A stretch of 42,310 nucleotides of DNA from Reyranella sp. (GTDB lineage Bacteria; Pseudomonadota; Alphaproteobacteria; Reyranellales; Reyranellaceae): the NCBI GenBank assembly GCA_021732285.1, contig JAKFVH010000003.1, positions 1-42,310 on the forward strand, written 5' to 3'. Below, piece after piece: positions 25,761-34,363 of the stretch (the first letter of the stretch is position 1; each line of letters opens with the position of its first letter). The notes below the pieces were generated by a model. It was not told where the DNA came from. It searched no databases and saw nothing but the letters and a program-made list of their open reading frames with translations. Position numbers and translations under genes: made by a program.

Positions 25761-26684
25761 CTACCCCAGCGGCTGTGCCGCGATGTCGGACTTCACCTTG
25801 CGCAGGATCTCGGCGGCTTCCGAGCCCTGCAGGCGCTGGATGTCGTCCTGGTACTTCAGCAACACGCCCAGCGTGTCGTTGATGGTCTTGGGGTCGAGGT
25901 CGAGGGCGTTCAGCTCGGACAAGGCCGTCGCCCAGTCGATCGATTCGGCCACACCCGGCGCCTTGAACAGGTCGAGCTTGCGCAGCTCCTGGACGAAGCC
26001 CACGACCTGGCGCGACAGCCGCTCGCTGGCGCCCGACGCCTTGACCTTGAGGATCTCCAGCTCGCGCTTGAGGTCGGGATAGTCGACCCAGTGATAGAAG
26101 CAGCGCCGCTTCAGCGCGTCGTGGATCTCGCGCGTGCGGTTGGAGGTGATGATGACGATCGGCGTCTGCGCCGCCTTGATCGTGCCGAGCTCGGGAATGG
26201 TCACCTGGAAGTCGGACAGCACTTCCAGCAGATAGGCCTCGAATGGCTCGTCGGTGCGGTCGAGCTCGTCGATCAGCAGGATGGGCGCGCCCTCGGTATG
26301 GGGGCTCAGCGCCTCGAGCAGCGGTCGGCGGATCAGGAAACGTTCGTCGAAGATGTCGGCGGCAAGCTGGCCGCGATCATGTACGCCCTGCGCCTCGGCC
26401 AGCCGGATCTCGATCATCTGCCGCGAGTAGTTCCACTCGTAGACCGCGGAATTGACGTCGAGGCCCTCGTAGCATTGCAGGCGGATCAGCGGCCGCTTCA
26501 GCGTTGCTGAGAGAACCTTGGCAATCTCGGTCTTGCCCACCCCCGCCTCGCCTTCGCAGAACAGCGGGCGGCCGAGCTTCAGCGCCAGGTAGAGCACGGT
26601 GGCGAGGCTGCGGTCGGCGATATAGTCGCCGCCCTTCAGGAGATCGAGGGTGGCGTCGATGGATGGCGGTACAGGAGTGGACAT
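25761..26684 (-). CDS. MoxR-family AAA+ ATPase (CoxD-like)
   Basis: The 307-aa MoxR ATPase has Walker A GEAGVGKTE (45-53), Walker B LLIDELD (136-142), and later sensor segments IVIITSNRTREIHDALKRRC and a lid domain. MoxR ATPases work with VWA partner proteins to remodel and load metal centres. The VWA partner is the next gene, and CoxD is the closest described equivalent. It is the first gene of the operon that continues through CoxE, XdhC, MocA, SufS and SufU. It is divergent from an SDR gene, with a 75-base gap that should hold the operon promoter. Confidence 0.92.
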   Translation of the reverse strand: MSTPVPPSIDATLDLLKGGDYIADRSLATVLYLALKLGRPLFCEGEAGVGKTEIAKVLSATLKRPLIRLQCYEGLDVNSAVYEWNYSRQMIEIRLAEAQGVHDRGQLAADIFDERFLIRRPLLEALSPHTEGAPILLIDELDRTDEPFEAYLLEVLSDFQVTIPELGTIKAAQTPIVIITSNRTREIHDALKRRCFYHWVDYPDLKRELEILKVKASGASERLSRQVVGFVQELRKLDLFKAPGVAESIDWATALSELNALDLDPKTINDTLGVLLKYQDDIQRLQGSEAAEILRKVKSDIAAQPLG

Positions 26685-26759
26685 GCGTCAGTGTAGCGGA
26701 TGGGGTTGGGGCTCGATATGGTAGGAATCGCGAGATAAATCAAGGATTTGGAGGCAGCC

Positions 26760-27506
26760 ATGCAGGCGGAGTTGTTCAAGGATCGCACGGCCATCGTGAC
26801 CGGCGGCGCGCGCGGCATCGGCCTTGCCTGTGCGGCCAAGATCGCCGCCGGCGGCGGCCGCGTGGCGCTGTGGGACCGCGACATCGACCGCGCCAAGCAA
26901 TCTGCCGCATCGCTGGGCAACGAGGCGATCGCCGTGCAGGTCGACGTCACCAGCGAAGAGTCGGTCCATCAGGCGCTCGCCGCCACCGAGGACCAGCTCA
27001 CCCCGCCCGACATCCTGGTCGCCAGCGCGGGCATCACCGGTCCCAACACGACGGTCGTGAGCTATCCGGTCGACGCCTGGAAGCAGGTGATCGACATCAA
27101 CCTGACGGGCGTCTTCCTGTGCAATCGTGCAGTCGCCGGCGGCATGGCGATGCGCGGACGCGGTCGCATCGTCAACATCGCCTCGGTGGCCGGCAAGGAA
27201 GGCAATCCCAACGCCTCGGCCTACTCCGCGTCGAAGGCGGGTGTCATTGGCCTCACCAAATCGCTCGGCAAGGAGCTGGCGACGACCGGTGTGCTGGTGA
27301 ACTGCGTGGCGCCGGCCGTGGTCAAGACGGAGCTGTTCAGCCAGATGACCGAGCAGCACATCCAGTACATGCTCTCCAAGATCCCGATGAACCGCTTCGG
27401 CGAGGTCGAGGAAGTGGCCGAGATGGTCGCCTGGCTTGCATCGGACCTTTGCACTTTTGCCACCGGTGCGACGTTCGATTTGTCGGGCGGCCGGGCGACG
27501 TATTGA
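26760..27506 (+). CDS. SDR family oxidoreductase
   Basis: The 248-aa short-chain dehydrogenase has TGGARGIG (14-21), ASAG (88-91) in place of NNAG, and catalytic Ser142, Tyr155 and Lys159 (IASVAGKEG, YSASK). Asp39 and Asp41 after strand 2 favour NAD(H). The ATG at 26760 is chosen because GGAGG lies at 26751-26755; the longer frame starts with TTG inside that RBS. It resembles sugar or 3-oxoacyl dehydrogenases of the FabG type; substrate unknown. A family B repeat follows, then an amidase gene on the same strand. Confidence 0.9.
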   Translation: MQAELFKDRTAIVTGGARGIGLACAAKIAAGGGRVALWDRDIDRAKQSAASLGNEAIAVQVDVTSEESVHQALAATEDQLTPPDILVASAGITGPNTTVVSYPVDAWKQVIDINLTGVFLCNRAVAGGMAMRGRGRIVNIASVAGKEGNPNASAYSASKAGVIGLTKSLGKELATTGVLVNCVAPAVVKTELFSQMTEQHIQYMLSKIPMNRFGEVEEVAEMVAWLASDLCTFATGATFDLSGGRATY

Positions 27507-27512
27507 TGCAGT

Positions 27513-27617
27513 CTCATGCTCTTCCGGACCGCGAGCTTCCAGCTCGCTCATGATTCTTGAGCGCGCAGGGAGGTCGCGTCTGACGCGACCCAGCGCGCGG
27601 TCCGGAAGAAGATGAGG
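27513..27617. repeat. Nested cruciform repeat, family B, copy 3
   Basis: This copy has the ends GCTCTTCCGGACCGCG and CGCGCGGTCCGGAAGA, the left hairpin GCGAGCTTCCAGCTCGC and a centre close to TCATGATCATGA (reads TCATGATTCTTGA). Its right arm has acquired an extra perfect hairpin, GGTCGCGTCTGACGCGACC, nested inside the GCGCGC stem. It lies between an SDR stop and the amidase start. Confidence 0.83.
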
Positions 27618-27645
27618 TGAAGAGAGAAAAGGAATCGTAGCCACC

Positions 27646-29052
27646 ATGCAACTCCACGACCTCACGCTCTCCGAACTCTCGGCCGGCCTCGCCGCGAAGA
27701 AATTCTCCTCACGCGACATCGTCGACGCCCTGCTCGGCCGCATCGCCAAGGCGAACGGCAAGCTGCATGCCTTCACCGAGGTCTATGCCAAGGAGGCCAG
27801 GGCGATGGCCGACGGCGCCGACAAGGCGCGCGCCGGCGGCTTTCCGCTCGGGCCGCTGCACGGCCTGCCCATCGCCTACAAGGATCTGTGCGACATCGCC
27901 GGCCGCATCGGCACCGGCGGCTCCAAGATGTTCGAAAAGCGCGTCGCGACCGAGACCTCCAACACCGTCGAGCGGCTGACCGCCGCCGGCATGGTGCCGC
28001 TCGGCAAGCTGCACATGGTCGAGTTCGCCTTCGGCGGCTGGGGCACCAATCCGCTGATGGGCGCGCCGTGGAATCCCTGGGACCTCGCGACGCATCGCAC
28101 GCCCGGCGGCTCGTCGAGCGGCACCGGCGTCGCCGTTGCCGCGCGCCTGACGCCGGCCGGCATCGGCAGCGACACCGGCGGCTCGGTGCGCATCCCCTCG
28201 GCGTTCAACGGCCTGGTCGGCCTGAAGGTCACGTTCGGCCGCATCGGGCTCTCCGGCACCATGCTGCTCAGCTGGACGCTCGATTCGATCGGCCCGATGG
28301 CGCGCAGCGTCGAGGACTGCGCCCTCCTCCTCAATGCGCTGGCCGCCCCCGACGCGCGCGATCCGACGACCTTCGGCCAGCCCCTCGAAGACTTCACCGC
28401 GGCGACCAAGCCCGGCTCGATCGAAGGCATGCGCATCGCGATGCCCGACACCAAGCAGCTTCCGGGCTTCATGCATGCCGACGTGACCAAGGCCTGGCAG
28501 TCGGCCGGCCGGACCTTCGAAAGTCTCGGCGCCACCGTCGAAGCCGTGCGCCTGCCCGACTGGTACTTCGACCTCTCTCGCCCGGCCGGCACGATCATCG
28601 CGTCGGAGGCCTATGCGCTCCATCGCGACTACATCGAGGACACCGACAAGGCGATCGGGCCCGGCGTGCGCGCCCGTGCCCAGGCCGCCAAGATGTTCGC
28701 GCCGGGCTCCTATCCTGAGGAGATGCGAATCCTCGAAGAGAGGCGGCGCTTCTTCACCACCTGGTTCACCTCCTACGATGCGCTCCTGCTGCCGACCATG
28801 GCCATTCCCGCGATCCCCGTGGCGGAAGTCGACGAGACATCGCCCATTCCCGGCTTCCTGACCCGGCCGGCGAACTACCTCGGCCTGTGCGGCCTCGCCA
28901 TGCCGGCCGGCCAGTCGGGCGGCCTGCCGATCGGCGTGCAAATCGTCGGCAAGCCGTTCGCCGAGCGCGATGTGCTGCGACTCGGCAAGGCCTTCCAGGA
29001 CGCCACCGACTTCCATCGGCGCGCGCCGGATCTGTCGGCGCTTGGTCTCTGA
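27646..29052 (+). CDS. Amidase (amidase signature family)
   Basis: The 468-aa amidase has the Ser-cisSer-Lys triad: Lys79 (IAYKDLCD), cis-Ser within GGSSSG (154-159) and nucleophile Ser180 in GSDTGGSVRIP. Length and motif spacing are normal. The family hydrolyses amide bonds of many small molecules; it also includes GatA, but no gatB or gatC is nearby, which argues against tRNA amidation. There is no signal peptide. The ATG at 27646 follows an AAAGGAA-like sequence about 20 bases upstream, a weak RBS position. Confidence 0.92.
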   Translation: MQLHDLTLSELSAGLAAKKFSSRDIVDALLGRIAKANGKLHAFTEVYAKEARAMADGADKARAGGFPLGPLHGLPIAYKDLCDIAGRIGTGGSKMFEKRVATETSNTVERLTAAGMVPLGKLHMVEFAFGGWGTNPLMGAPWNPWDLATHRTPGGSSSGTGVAVAARLTPAGIGSDTGGSVRIPSAFNGLVGLKVTFGRIGLSGTMLLSWTLDSIGPMARSVEDCALLLNALAAPDARDPTTFGQPLEDFTAATKPGSIEGMRIAMPDTKQLPGFMHADVTKAWQSAGRTFESLGATVEAVRLPDWYFDLSRPAGTIIASEAYALHRDYIEDTDKAIGPGVRARAQAAKMFAPGSYPEEMRILEERRRFFTTWFTSYDALLLPTMAIPAIPVAEVDETSPIPGFLTRPANYLGLCGLAMPAGQSGGLPIGVQIVGKPFAERDVLRLGKAFQDATDFHRRAPDLSALGL

Positions 29053-29139
29053 GCATGCACTGCTAGCGGCTTGGGGTACTTTCCGGCATTCTCGGTATTT
29101 CCGGCAGAGAGCGTGGTGTGGCCCGAAAAAGTCGCCCCC

Positions 29140-29230
29140 TATCGGTGGTAGGTCCGACGTGCCCTCGATGCTCTGGTGAATACTGGACATATAGCGAGTA
29201 TATAACCGTAGTAATTTAAGTCAAGACAGG
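29140..29230 (+). promoter_or_regulatory. AT-rich promoter region before the SDR at 29243
   Basis: After about 90 bases of ordinary GC content, the sequence becomes AT-rich: GACATATAGCGAGTATATAACC and GTAGTAATTTAAG. It is the only such block in this part of the window and sits directly before a good RBS (AGGAGA). TATAAC is a plausible -10 element, but I cannot place a convincing -35 at correct spacing. Confidence 0.4.
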
Positions 29231-29242
29231 AGAGAAGCAGGC

Positions 29243-30031
29243 ATGTCGTCGGAGTCGAAGAAGGTTGCCCTTGTCACGGGTGCGGCGCGGGGCATCGGTC
29301 TCGCGACAGCGGCCCGCTTCCTGGAAGACGGCTGGCATGTGGCGATGCTGGACATTTTAGGCGACACGCTGCGCTCCGCTGTCGATGCCTTGGGCGGTGC
29401 GGATGCGACCTTGGCGATCGAGGCCGATGTCTCCGACGCAAGCGCGGCTCGGGCCGCCGTGCAGCAGACCCAGCGACGGTTCGGCCGCATCGACGCGCTG
29501 ATCAACAATGCGGGCATTGCCGTGTTCAAGCCGATGCTCGACGTGACCTTGGAGGAATGGCAGCGCGTTCTCGCGGTCAACCTGACCGGTCCCTTCCTGA
29601 TGACCCAGGCGGTGGCGCCGATCATGCGCGACCAGGGCGGCGGCGCCATCGTCAACATCACCTCGATCTCGGGCCTGCGCGCTTCGACCTTGCGCGTCGC
29701 CTACGGAACCAGCAAGGCAGGCTTGGCGCATCTCACCAAGCAGCAGGCGGCCGAGCTCGGCGAATACGGCATTCGCGTCAATGCGGTGGCCCCCGGCCCT
29801 GTCGATACCGCGATGGCCAAGGCCGTCCATACGCCCGCCATCCGCGCCGACTATCACGACCACATCCCTCTCAACCGCTACGGCCTCGAGACGGAGCTCG
29901 CCGACGCGATCTGTTTCCTGTGCGGCGATCAGGCGGGCTACATCACCGGTCAGGTGCTGGCAGTGGATGGCGGCTTCGACGCCGCCGGCGTCGGGTTGCC
30001 GACGTTGCGCAAGGACCGGCGGAATACGTGA
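29243..30031 (+). CDS. SDR family oxidoreductase
   Basis: The 262-aa classical short-chain dehydrogenase has TGAARGIG (12-19), NNAG (88-91), catalytic Ser141, Tyr154 and Lys158 (NITSISG, YGTSK), and a VLAVDGGFD C-terminal segment. Asp37 after strand 2 indicates NAD(H) preference. AGGAGA lies 8-13 bases before the ATG. It has its own AT-rich upstream region, so it is probably transcribed independently of the amidase. Substrate unknown. Confidence 0.9.
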   Translation: MSSESKKVALVTGAARGIGLATAARFLEDGWHVAMLDILGDTLRSAVDALGGADATLAIEADVSDASAARAAVQQTQRRFGRIDALINNAGIAVFKPMLDVTLEEWQRVLAVNLTGPFLMTQAVAPIMRDQGGGAIVNITSISGLRASTLRVAYGTSKAGLAHLTKQQAAELGEYGIRVNAVAPGPVDTAMAKAVHTPAIRADYHDHIPLNRYGLETELADAICFLCGDQAGYITGQVLAVDGGFDAAGVGLPTLRKDRRNT

Positions 30032-30045
30032 CCTGCGCTCCGCCG

Positions 30046-30993
30046 CTACTGCTTGCCGGGCTTTAGCGCAGCGTCAATGAAGGTCACTGCCTTCGGCCAG
30101 GAATCAATTCGCGCTGCGTTGCCGGCCGGGCCTCCAAGCGCAGCGAAAAAGGGATTCTCTGGAGCGACAGGCGGACCGAACACCGAGTGTCCGGCATCTG
30201 CATACTCCAGAATCTGGAATGCGTGCTTGAAGCCATTGGTCTCCAAGCGAGCCACGACCTGCGCGGACATTCGGCACGACGGCCACAGCGAATCCAGCTT
30301 GCCGCAGATCACCATGACGGGGCCGTTGATCTTCTCTACCGGGATGATGGCGTCGGGGTGTTGGGCCAGATCATTCAATCCATCGTCGAATGGGCCATGG
30401 ATGCCTGCCCCACGGCCCAAGCCGTAAGGAAGGTATGGCAGGGGTTGACCCGCTCGGGAGAACATCGATGTCCTGGAGGAGCCGAACGTGGACCAGACGA
30501 CGCTGGATGGCACGGCGGCAACGACCACTTTCACGTCGGGATAGTGGGCTGCCACCAGAAGCGCTGTCATGCCGCCGATGGACGTTCCCACAATGCCGAT
30601 GCGGTTGGGATCAATGGCGGGACGGCTGCGCAGCCAGTCGATGGCAGTCTTGAAGTATTCCAGGGGAATGAGGTGAATCGCCGTCGGCAGCTGAGCTGAT
30701 GCTGGCAGACCGGGCCCAACGATATAGGCGAGGTGGAGAACGGCGTATCCATGTTCGGCAAGGGCCGTCGCTTCCCAGGCCGTGCGATCATCCAAGCCTC
30801 CCCTCGAGCCACCAAGCACGATCAGCGCAGGCAGCGGACCACGGCTTTCCCCGGGCTGATAGAAGTCGGCGACCAAGTCGTTGGCCGCAATGGCAGTCTT
30901 GCTCAGTGAAGGAGCTGGCGACTGGCCGTGCACCGCATGACTCATCGTCACCAGAAGCAACACGCCTACGAGCGTCTTCAAGATGCTGCGCAT
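30046..30993 (-). CDS. Secreted alpha/beta hydrolase, BAAT C-terminal-like
   Basis: The 315-aa protein begins with a signal peptide (MRSILKTLVGVLLLVTMSHAVHG). The hydrolase fold has a strand-turn LIVLGGSRGG and a triad of Ser138 (GTSIGG), Asp234 (CGKLDSLWPS) and His269 (DAGHSVFG). The arrangement resembles the acyl-CoA thioester hydrolase/BAAT C-terminal family. Export to the periplasm means its substrate is not acyl-CoA in the cell; esters or peptides are more likely. It is convergent with the SDR at 29243 (14-base gap) and 31 bases downstream of prpB on the same strand. Confidence 0.87.
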   Translation of the reverse strand: MRSILKTLVGVLLLVTMSHAVHGQSPAPSLSKTAIAANDLVADFYQPGESRGPLPALIVLGGSRGGLDDRTAWEATALAEHGYAVLHLAYIVGPGLPASAQLPTAIHLIPLEYFKTAIDWLRSRPAIDPNRIGIVGTSIGGMTALLVAAHYPDVKVVVAAVPSSVVWSTFGSSRTSMFSRAGQPLPYLPYGLGRGAGIHGPFDDGLNDLAQHPDAIIPVEKINGPVMVICGKLDSLWPSCRMSAQVVARLETNGFKHAFQILEYADAGHSVFGPPVAPENPFFAALGGPAGNAARIDSWPKAVTFIDAALKPGKQ

Positions 30994-31024
30994 TGCCTCC
31001 CTCCCGTGCTCGGCGCGTCGCCGC

Positions 31025-31945
31025 TTACCGCTGCGGCATGCCTTGCGGGACGATGGTCTCGACGATCGAGGCGTCGAGCGCCTCGTACTGGTGGTATCCG
31101 ATCGTCTGGTAGAGCTCGGACCGCGTCTGCATCTCGGCGAGCATGTTCTGCGTGCCGCCGTCGCGCTTCAGGGTGCGATAGAGCCTCTCCTGCGCCTTGT
31201 TGGCGACGCGCAGCGCGGAGACCGGCCAGATCACCATCTTGTAGCCCATGGCCTCGAATTCAGCGGCCGTGAAGAACGGCGTCTGACCGAACTCGGTCAT
31301 GTTGGCCAGAAGTTTTACGCCGGGCATGGCCTTGGCGAAGGCGCGGAACATCTCGGCGTTGTTCAGCGCCTCGGGGAAGATCGCGTCGGCGCCCGCTTCG
31401 ACGTAGCGCTTGGCGCGGGCCACGGCGCCGTCGATGCCCTCGCTCGCCGCACCGTCGGTGCGGGCGACGATGAACAGGTGCCGGCGCGCCTTGGCGGCGG
31501 CCGCCACCTTGGCCGCCATCTCGTGCGGGTCGGCGAGCTTCTTGTTGTTCAGGTGGCCGCACTTCTTCGGCAGGATCTGGTCCTCGATGTGGACGGCGCC
31601 GGCGCCGGCATCCTCGAAGGCGCGCACCATGTGCATGACGTTCAGCGCCTCGCCGTAACCGGTGTCGCCATCGACTAGCACCGGCAGGCCCGATGAGCGC
31701 GTGACTTGGCGGATGAAGAAGCAGACCTCGTCGACCGTGATGACGCCGAGGTCGGGCAGTCCCATCGACGCGGTCATGCCGGCGCCGGAGAGATAGAGCG
31801 CATCGAAGCCCGCGGCCTTGGCCTGCAGGGCGGCCATGCCGTTGTGTGTGCCGGGCATCTGCAGGATGCCGGGCCGCTCGAGCAGGCTGCGGAAGCGCTG
31901 ACCGGCGGGGACAGTGGGCAGGTCGGCGGCGACGAGGTACGGCAT
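31025..31945 (-). CDS. prpB: Methylisocitrate lyase (PEP mutase/isocitrate lyase superfamily)
   Basis: The 306-aa protein has the catalytic loop KKCGH at 127-131 (KRCGH in E. coli PrpB). It also has YLSGAGMTASMGLPDLG, the metal site LVDGDTGYG, HIEDQ, ARTDG, LLANMTEFGQTPFF, and the C-terminal MQTRSELYQTIGYHQYE shared with PrpB. It cleaves 2-methylisocitrate to pyruvate and succinate in the methylcitrate cycle for propionyl-CoA. ATG 31945 follows GGAGAA; the longer frame to 32338 is antisense to a GNAT gene. No prpC or prpD is in the window, so a related activity (oxaloacetate decarboxylase-like) remains possible. Confidence 0.88.
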   Translation of the reverse strand: MPYLVAADLPTVPAGQRFRSLLERPGILQMPGTHNGMAALQAKAAGFDALYLSGAGMTASMGLPDLGVITVDEVCFFIRQVTRSSGLPVLVDGDTGYGEALNVMHMVRAFEDAGAGAVHIEDQILPKKCGHLNNKKLADPHEMAAKVAAAAKARRHLFIVARTDGAASEGIDGAVARAKRYVEAGADAIFPEALNNAEMFRAFAKAMPGVKLLANMTEFGQTPFFTAAEFEAMGYKMVIWPVSALRVANKAQERLYRTLKRDGGTQNMLAEMQTRSELYQTIGYHQYEALDASIVETIVPQGMPQR

Positions 31946-31967
31946 TTGGTTCTCCACACTCTTCTTC

Positions 31968-32009
31968 CCTGCCCCGTCATACGAGGAAGGGGATGGCTGG
32001 GGAAAGGCC
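31968..32009. repeat. Degenerate half-copy of repeat family A
   Basis: CCTGCCCCGTCATACGAGGAAGGGGATGGCTGGGGAAAGGCC-like sequence matches one arm of the family A element (compare 35571-35611) with several mismatches, and the other arm is missing. It fills the divergent space between prpB and the GNAT gene, where any promoters must also lie. Confidence 0.6.
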
Positions 32010-32032
32010 TCAGTGATACTCGACTTGATCCA

Positions 32033-32530
32033 ATGGACAGTTTCGCCACTTCCCGACTGAAAGCCACGCGGCTCGCGCGTGAAGATTTGCCCGATCTCGT
32101 CCAGCTCCACCTTGATGGCGAGGTGTCGCGATTCCTTGGAGGCGTCAGGACACCCACGCAGACGGCCACTTACCTGGAGACCAGCCTGCGTCATTGGGCC
32201 GATCATGGGCTCGGTCTGTGGACGCTCAGGACTGATGACGGCGCATTCGTTGGCCGCGCCGGTCTGCGTCACGTCGAGCTGGAAGGCGTTCCAGAGTTGG
32301 AAGTCGCCTACACCTTCGTGCGCAGCGCCTGGCAGCAAGGCTTCGCCACCGAGATCGCCAAGGCGTTGGTGGAGGTCTGGGAAAAGCGATGCTCCGAGCC
32401 AAGCCTTGTCGGCATTGTCATGAAGGGCAACCTGTCTTCAGAGCGCGTTCTTCTGAAGACTGGCTTCTCCTACGAACGCGACGCCCTCTTTCATGACGCG
32501 CAGTGCAGCGCGTTCCGGCGAGTCCGTTGA
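32033..32530 (+). CDS. GNAT family N-acetyltransferase
   Basis: The 165-aa protein of the RimJ/RimL-like GNAT type has a substrate region ATRLAREDLPDLVQLHLD, a core strand VGRAGLRHV, the acetyl-CoA loop RSAWQQGFATEIA (QQGFAT at 101-106) and the late motif NLSSERVLLKTGFSYE. It transfers acetyl groups to amines (protein N-termini, antibiotics or small amines); substrate unknown. ATG 32033 is chosen because the sequence before it lies within the repeat and has no family similarity. It is convergent with the DMT transporter, 2 bases away. Confidence 0.85.
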   Translation: MDSFATSRLKATRLAREDLPDLVQLHLDGEVSRFLGGVRTPTQTATYLETSLRHWADHGLGLWTLRTDDGAFVGRAGLRHVELEGVPELEVAYTFVRSAWQQGFATEIAKALVEVWEKRCSEPSLVGIVMKGNLSSERVLLKTGFSYERDALFHDAQCSAFRRVR

Positions 32531-32532
32531 CG

Positions 32533-33426
32533 TCAGGATTTCGCGGTCGGCCCTCGGACCTGCAGCGTCACCAACAGCCCTGCCCCGATGATCAGCGCCG
32601 TGCCGAGCCACGTGTAGGCGTCGGGCACTTCGGCGAACATCAGGTACCCCACGATGACCGAGCCGATCATCTGCGTGTAGTTGAGCGGCGCGATCAGGTT
32701 GGCCGAGGCATAGGTGAGCGCGCGGGCGACGCAGTAGTGGCCGACGCCACCCAGGGCGCCCAGCGACAGGAGCAGCAGCCAATCGGCAAAGTTCTGCGGC
32801 CACAGCCAGACGAACGGCATCGCCGCCGACATCACGATGGAGCCCAGAAGCACGCTGTAGAAGATCGAGGTCGCCGGATGGTCGAGGCCGGCCAGGCGGC
32901 GAATGATGATCTGGTAGCCGGCGTAGCAGAGTGCGCTGCCCAGCAGCAGCACCGAGGCCCATTGGAACACCGAGCTGCCGGGCCGGATCACCACCAGGAC
33001 GCCGGCGAAGCCGACGACGACTGCAACGATGCGCAGGGCCGTGATTCGCTCACCGAGCAGCGGCCAAGCCAGGAATACTACGGCCAGCGGCGCCACGAAG
33101 CTGACGGCGATCGCTTCGGCGACTCCGACGAACTTCACGGCGGAGAAGAAGAACAGCGTCGACAGCATCATCATGACCGAGCTCAGGAACTGTAGCCCGA
33201 TGCGCTGCGTGCGAAAGAGATCGAGCCCCATGCGCGGCGTGAAGACCAGCGCCACCAGCCCGAGATGGACGACGATGCGGAACCACACGATCTGCGTCGG
33301 CTCGTAGGTCGCGGCCAGAAGCTTCACGAAGCCGTTCATGATCGGGAACAGCGCGCACGCCGCGCACATGTAAAGCACCCCCAGCATGGGGCGCGACACC
33401 CGTGCTGGTGTCCTCGGGTTGACCAT
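32533..33426 (-). CDS. DMT superfamily transporter (EamA-type)
   Basis: The 297-aa protein has about ten hydrophobic helices arranged as two EamA repeats (about 14-145 and 157-290), with Pro/Gly-rich helix ends such as SFVAPLAVVFLAWPLLGERIT and APLNYTQMIGSVIVGYLMFAEVPD. Such proteins export metabolites or amino acids across the inner membrane. It starts one base after the Ni/Co transporter stop on the same strand, so the two are probably co-transcribed, though a functional link is not evident. Confidence 0.9.
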   Translation of the reverse strand: MVNPRTPARVSRPMLGVLYMCAACALFPIMNGFVKLLAATYEPTQIVWFRIVVHLGLVALVFTPRMGLDLFRTQRIGLQFLSSVMMMLSTLFFFSAVKFVGVAEAIAVSFVAPLAVVFLAWPLLGERITALRIVAVVVGFAGVLVVIRPGSSVFQWASVLLLGSALCYAGYQIIIRRLAGLDHPATSIFYSVLLGSIVMSAAMPFVWLWPQNFADWLLLLSLGALGGVGHYCVARALTYASANLIAPLNYTQMIGSVIVGYLMFAEVPDAYTWLGTALIIGAGLLVTLQVRGPTAKS

Positions 33427-33427
33427 G

Positions 33428-34363
33428 TCAGCGAAAGAAGCGTTCGAGCGAGCCCAGCAGCAGCGTGCCGGCCGTGGCGATCACGATCAGCGAGGCGGCG
33501 ATCGCCGTGAAGCGGCCGATCTCCTGGCTGCGCCCATCGGCGATGATCAGCCGGTGCGCCACCATGGAGGCAAGGCCGATCGCCGAGAGCGTGATCGCCA
33601 TGCCGAGCGCAATGGCGATGACGCCGACCACGCCCGCCCAGATGACGTCGAGCGCAATCGCCAGCAGGATCACGACCAGGGCGCCGGCACAGGGCGCAAT
33701 GCCGGCCGCCGTCAGCAGCAGCCACCCGGCGAGCGTGCGTTGCCCGGTATCGTGATGGTGATGATCGTGATCGTGGTGATGATGATCATGGTCATGTCCA
33801 TGGTCATCGCCGTGATGATGCTCATGCACGCGACCAGTGATGCCGGCCCACAGCCGCCAGATGCCGATCAGCAGGATCAGCAGGTACGAGACCATCTCGA
33901 CGTTGCGCACTTCGCGCAGCGCGCCCAGCAGGCCGACCGTTCCTAAAAGCTTCAGGGCGCCGACCAGCAGCAGCGCCGCCAGTGTATGGGTGAAGGCGAT
34001 CCAGGCGCCGGCGAAGATGCCTTCGATCCAGGCGCGCGGCCGCGAACTGTCGAGGAAGTAGGCCACGACCACGGCCTTGCCGTGGCCCGGCCCCAGCGTG
34101 TGCACCACGCCATAGCCGAAGCAGACGGTGGCGAGCGTCCACAACGCCAGCGAGCCCGAGCCAGCCTTGATGTCGCGCAACGACCCCGACAGCGTCTGCT
34201 GGATGCGGCGCTGGTACTCGGCCGAGAAGCGCGCCAGGTCGGCGACGCTGTCGCTGAACACCAGTGCCCCCACGATCGCCAGCAGCAGCAGCACGCCGAC
34301 CCACAGGAACGGCGAGCGCAGCAGCGCGCCCTTCGCGGACGCCTCCTTCACGGGAGCTGACAT
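33428..34363 (-). CDS. NicO-family nickel/cobalt transporter
   Basis: The 311-aa membrane protein has the NicO/RcnA signature HTLGPGHGK (88-96). It has about six helices and a cytoplasmic or periplasmic loop extremely rich in His and Asp (180-205), typical of Ni/Co carriers. The second motif half is TAAGIAPCAGALVVI. It either exports excess Ni/Co or imports it for metalloenzymes. The start ATG 34363 lies inside the DUF1007 gene (16-base overlap), so expression of the pair is coupled. The DUF1007 protein is a known neighbour of such permeases. Confidence 0.9.
   Translation of the reverse strand: MSAPVKEASAKGALLRSPFLWVGVLLLLAIVGALVFSDSVADLARFSAEYQRRIQQTLSGSLRDIKAGSGSLALWTLATVCFGYGVVHTLGPGHGKAVVVAYFLDSSRPRAWIEGIFAGAWIAFTHTLAALLLVGALKLLGTVGLLGALREVRNVEMVSYLLILLIGIWRLWAGITGRVHEHHHGDDHGHDHDHHHHDHDHHHHDTGQRTLAGWLLLTAAGIAPCAGALVVILLAIALDVIWAGVVGVIAIALGMAITLSAIGLASMVAHRLIIADGRSQEIGRFTAIAASLIVIATAGTLLLGSLERFFR

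Noticed and set aside
33752..33836. Run of CATGATCGTGATG-like repeats resembling a microsatellite or CRISPR-like array
   Set aside because: It encodes the His/Asp-rich loop of the NicO transporter in frame; no spacers or regular repeat units.
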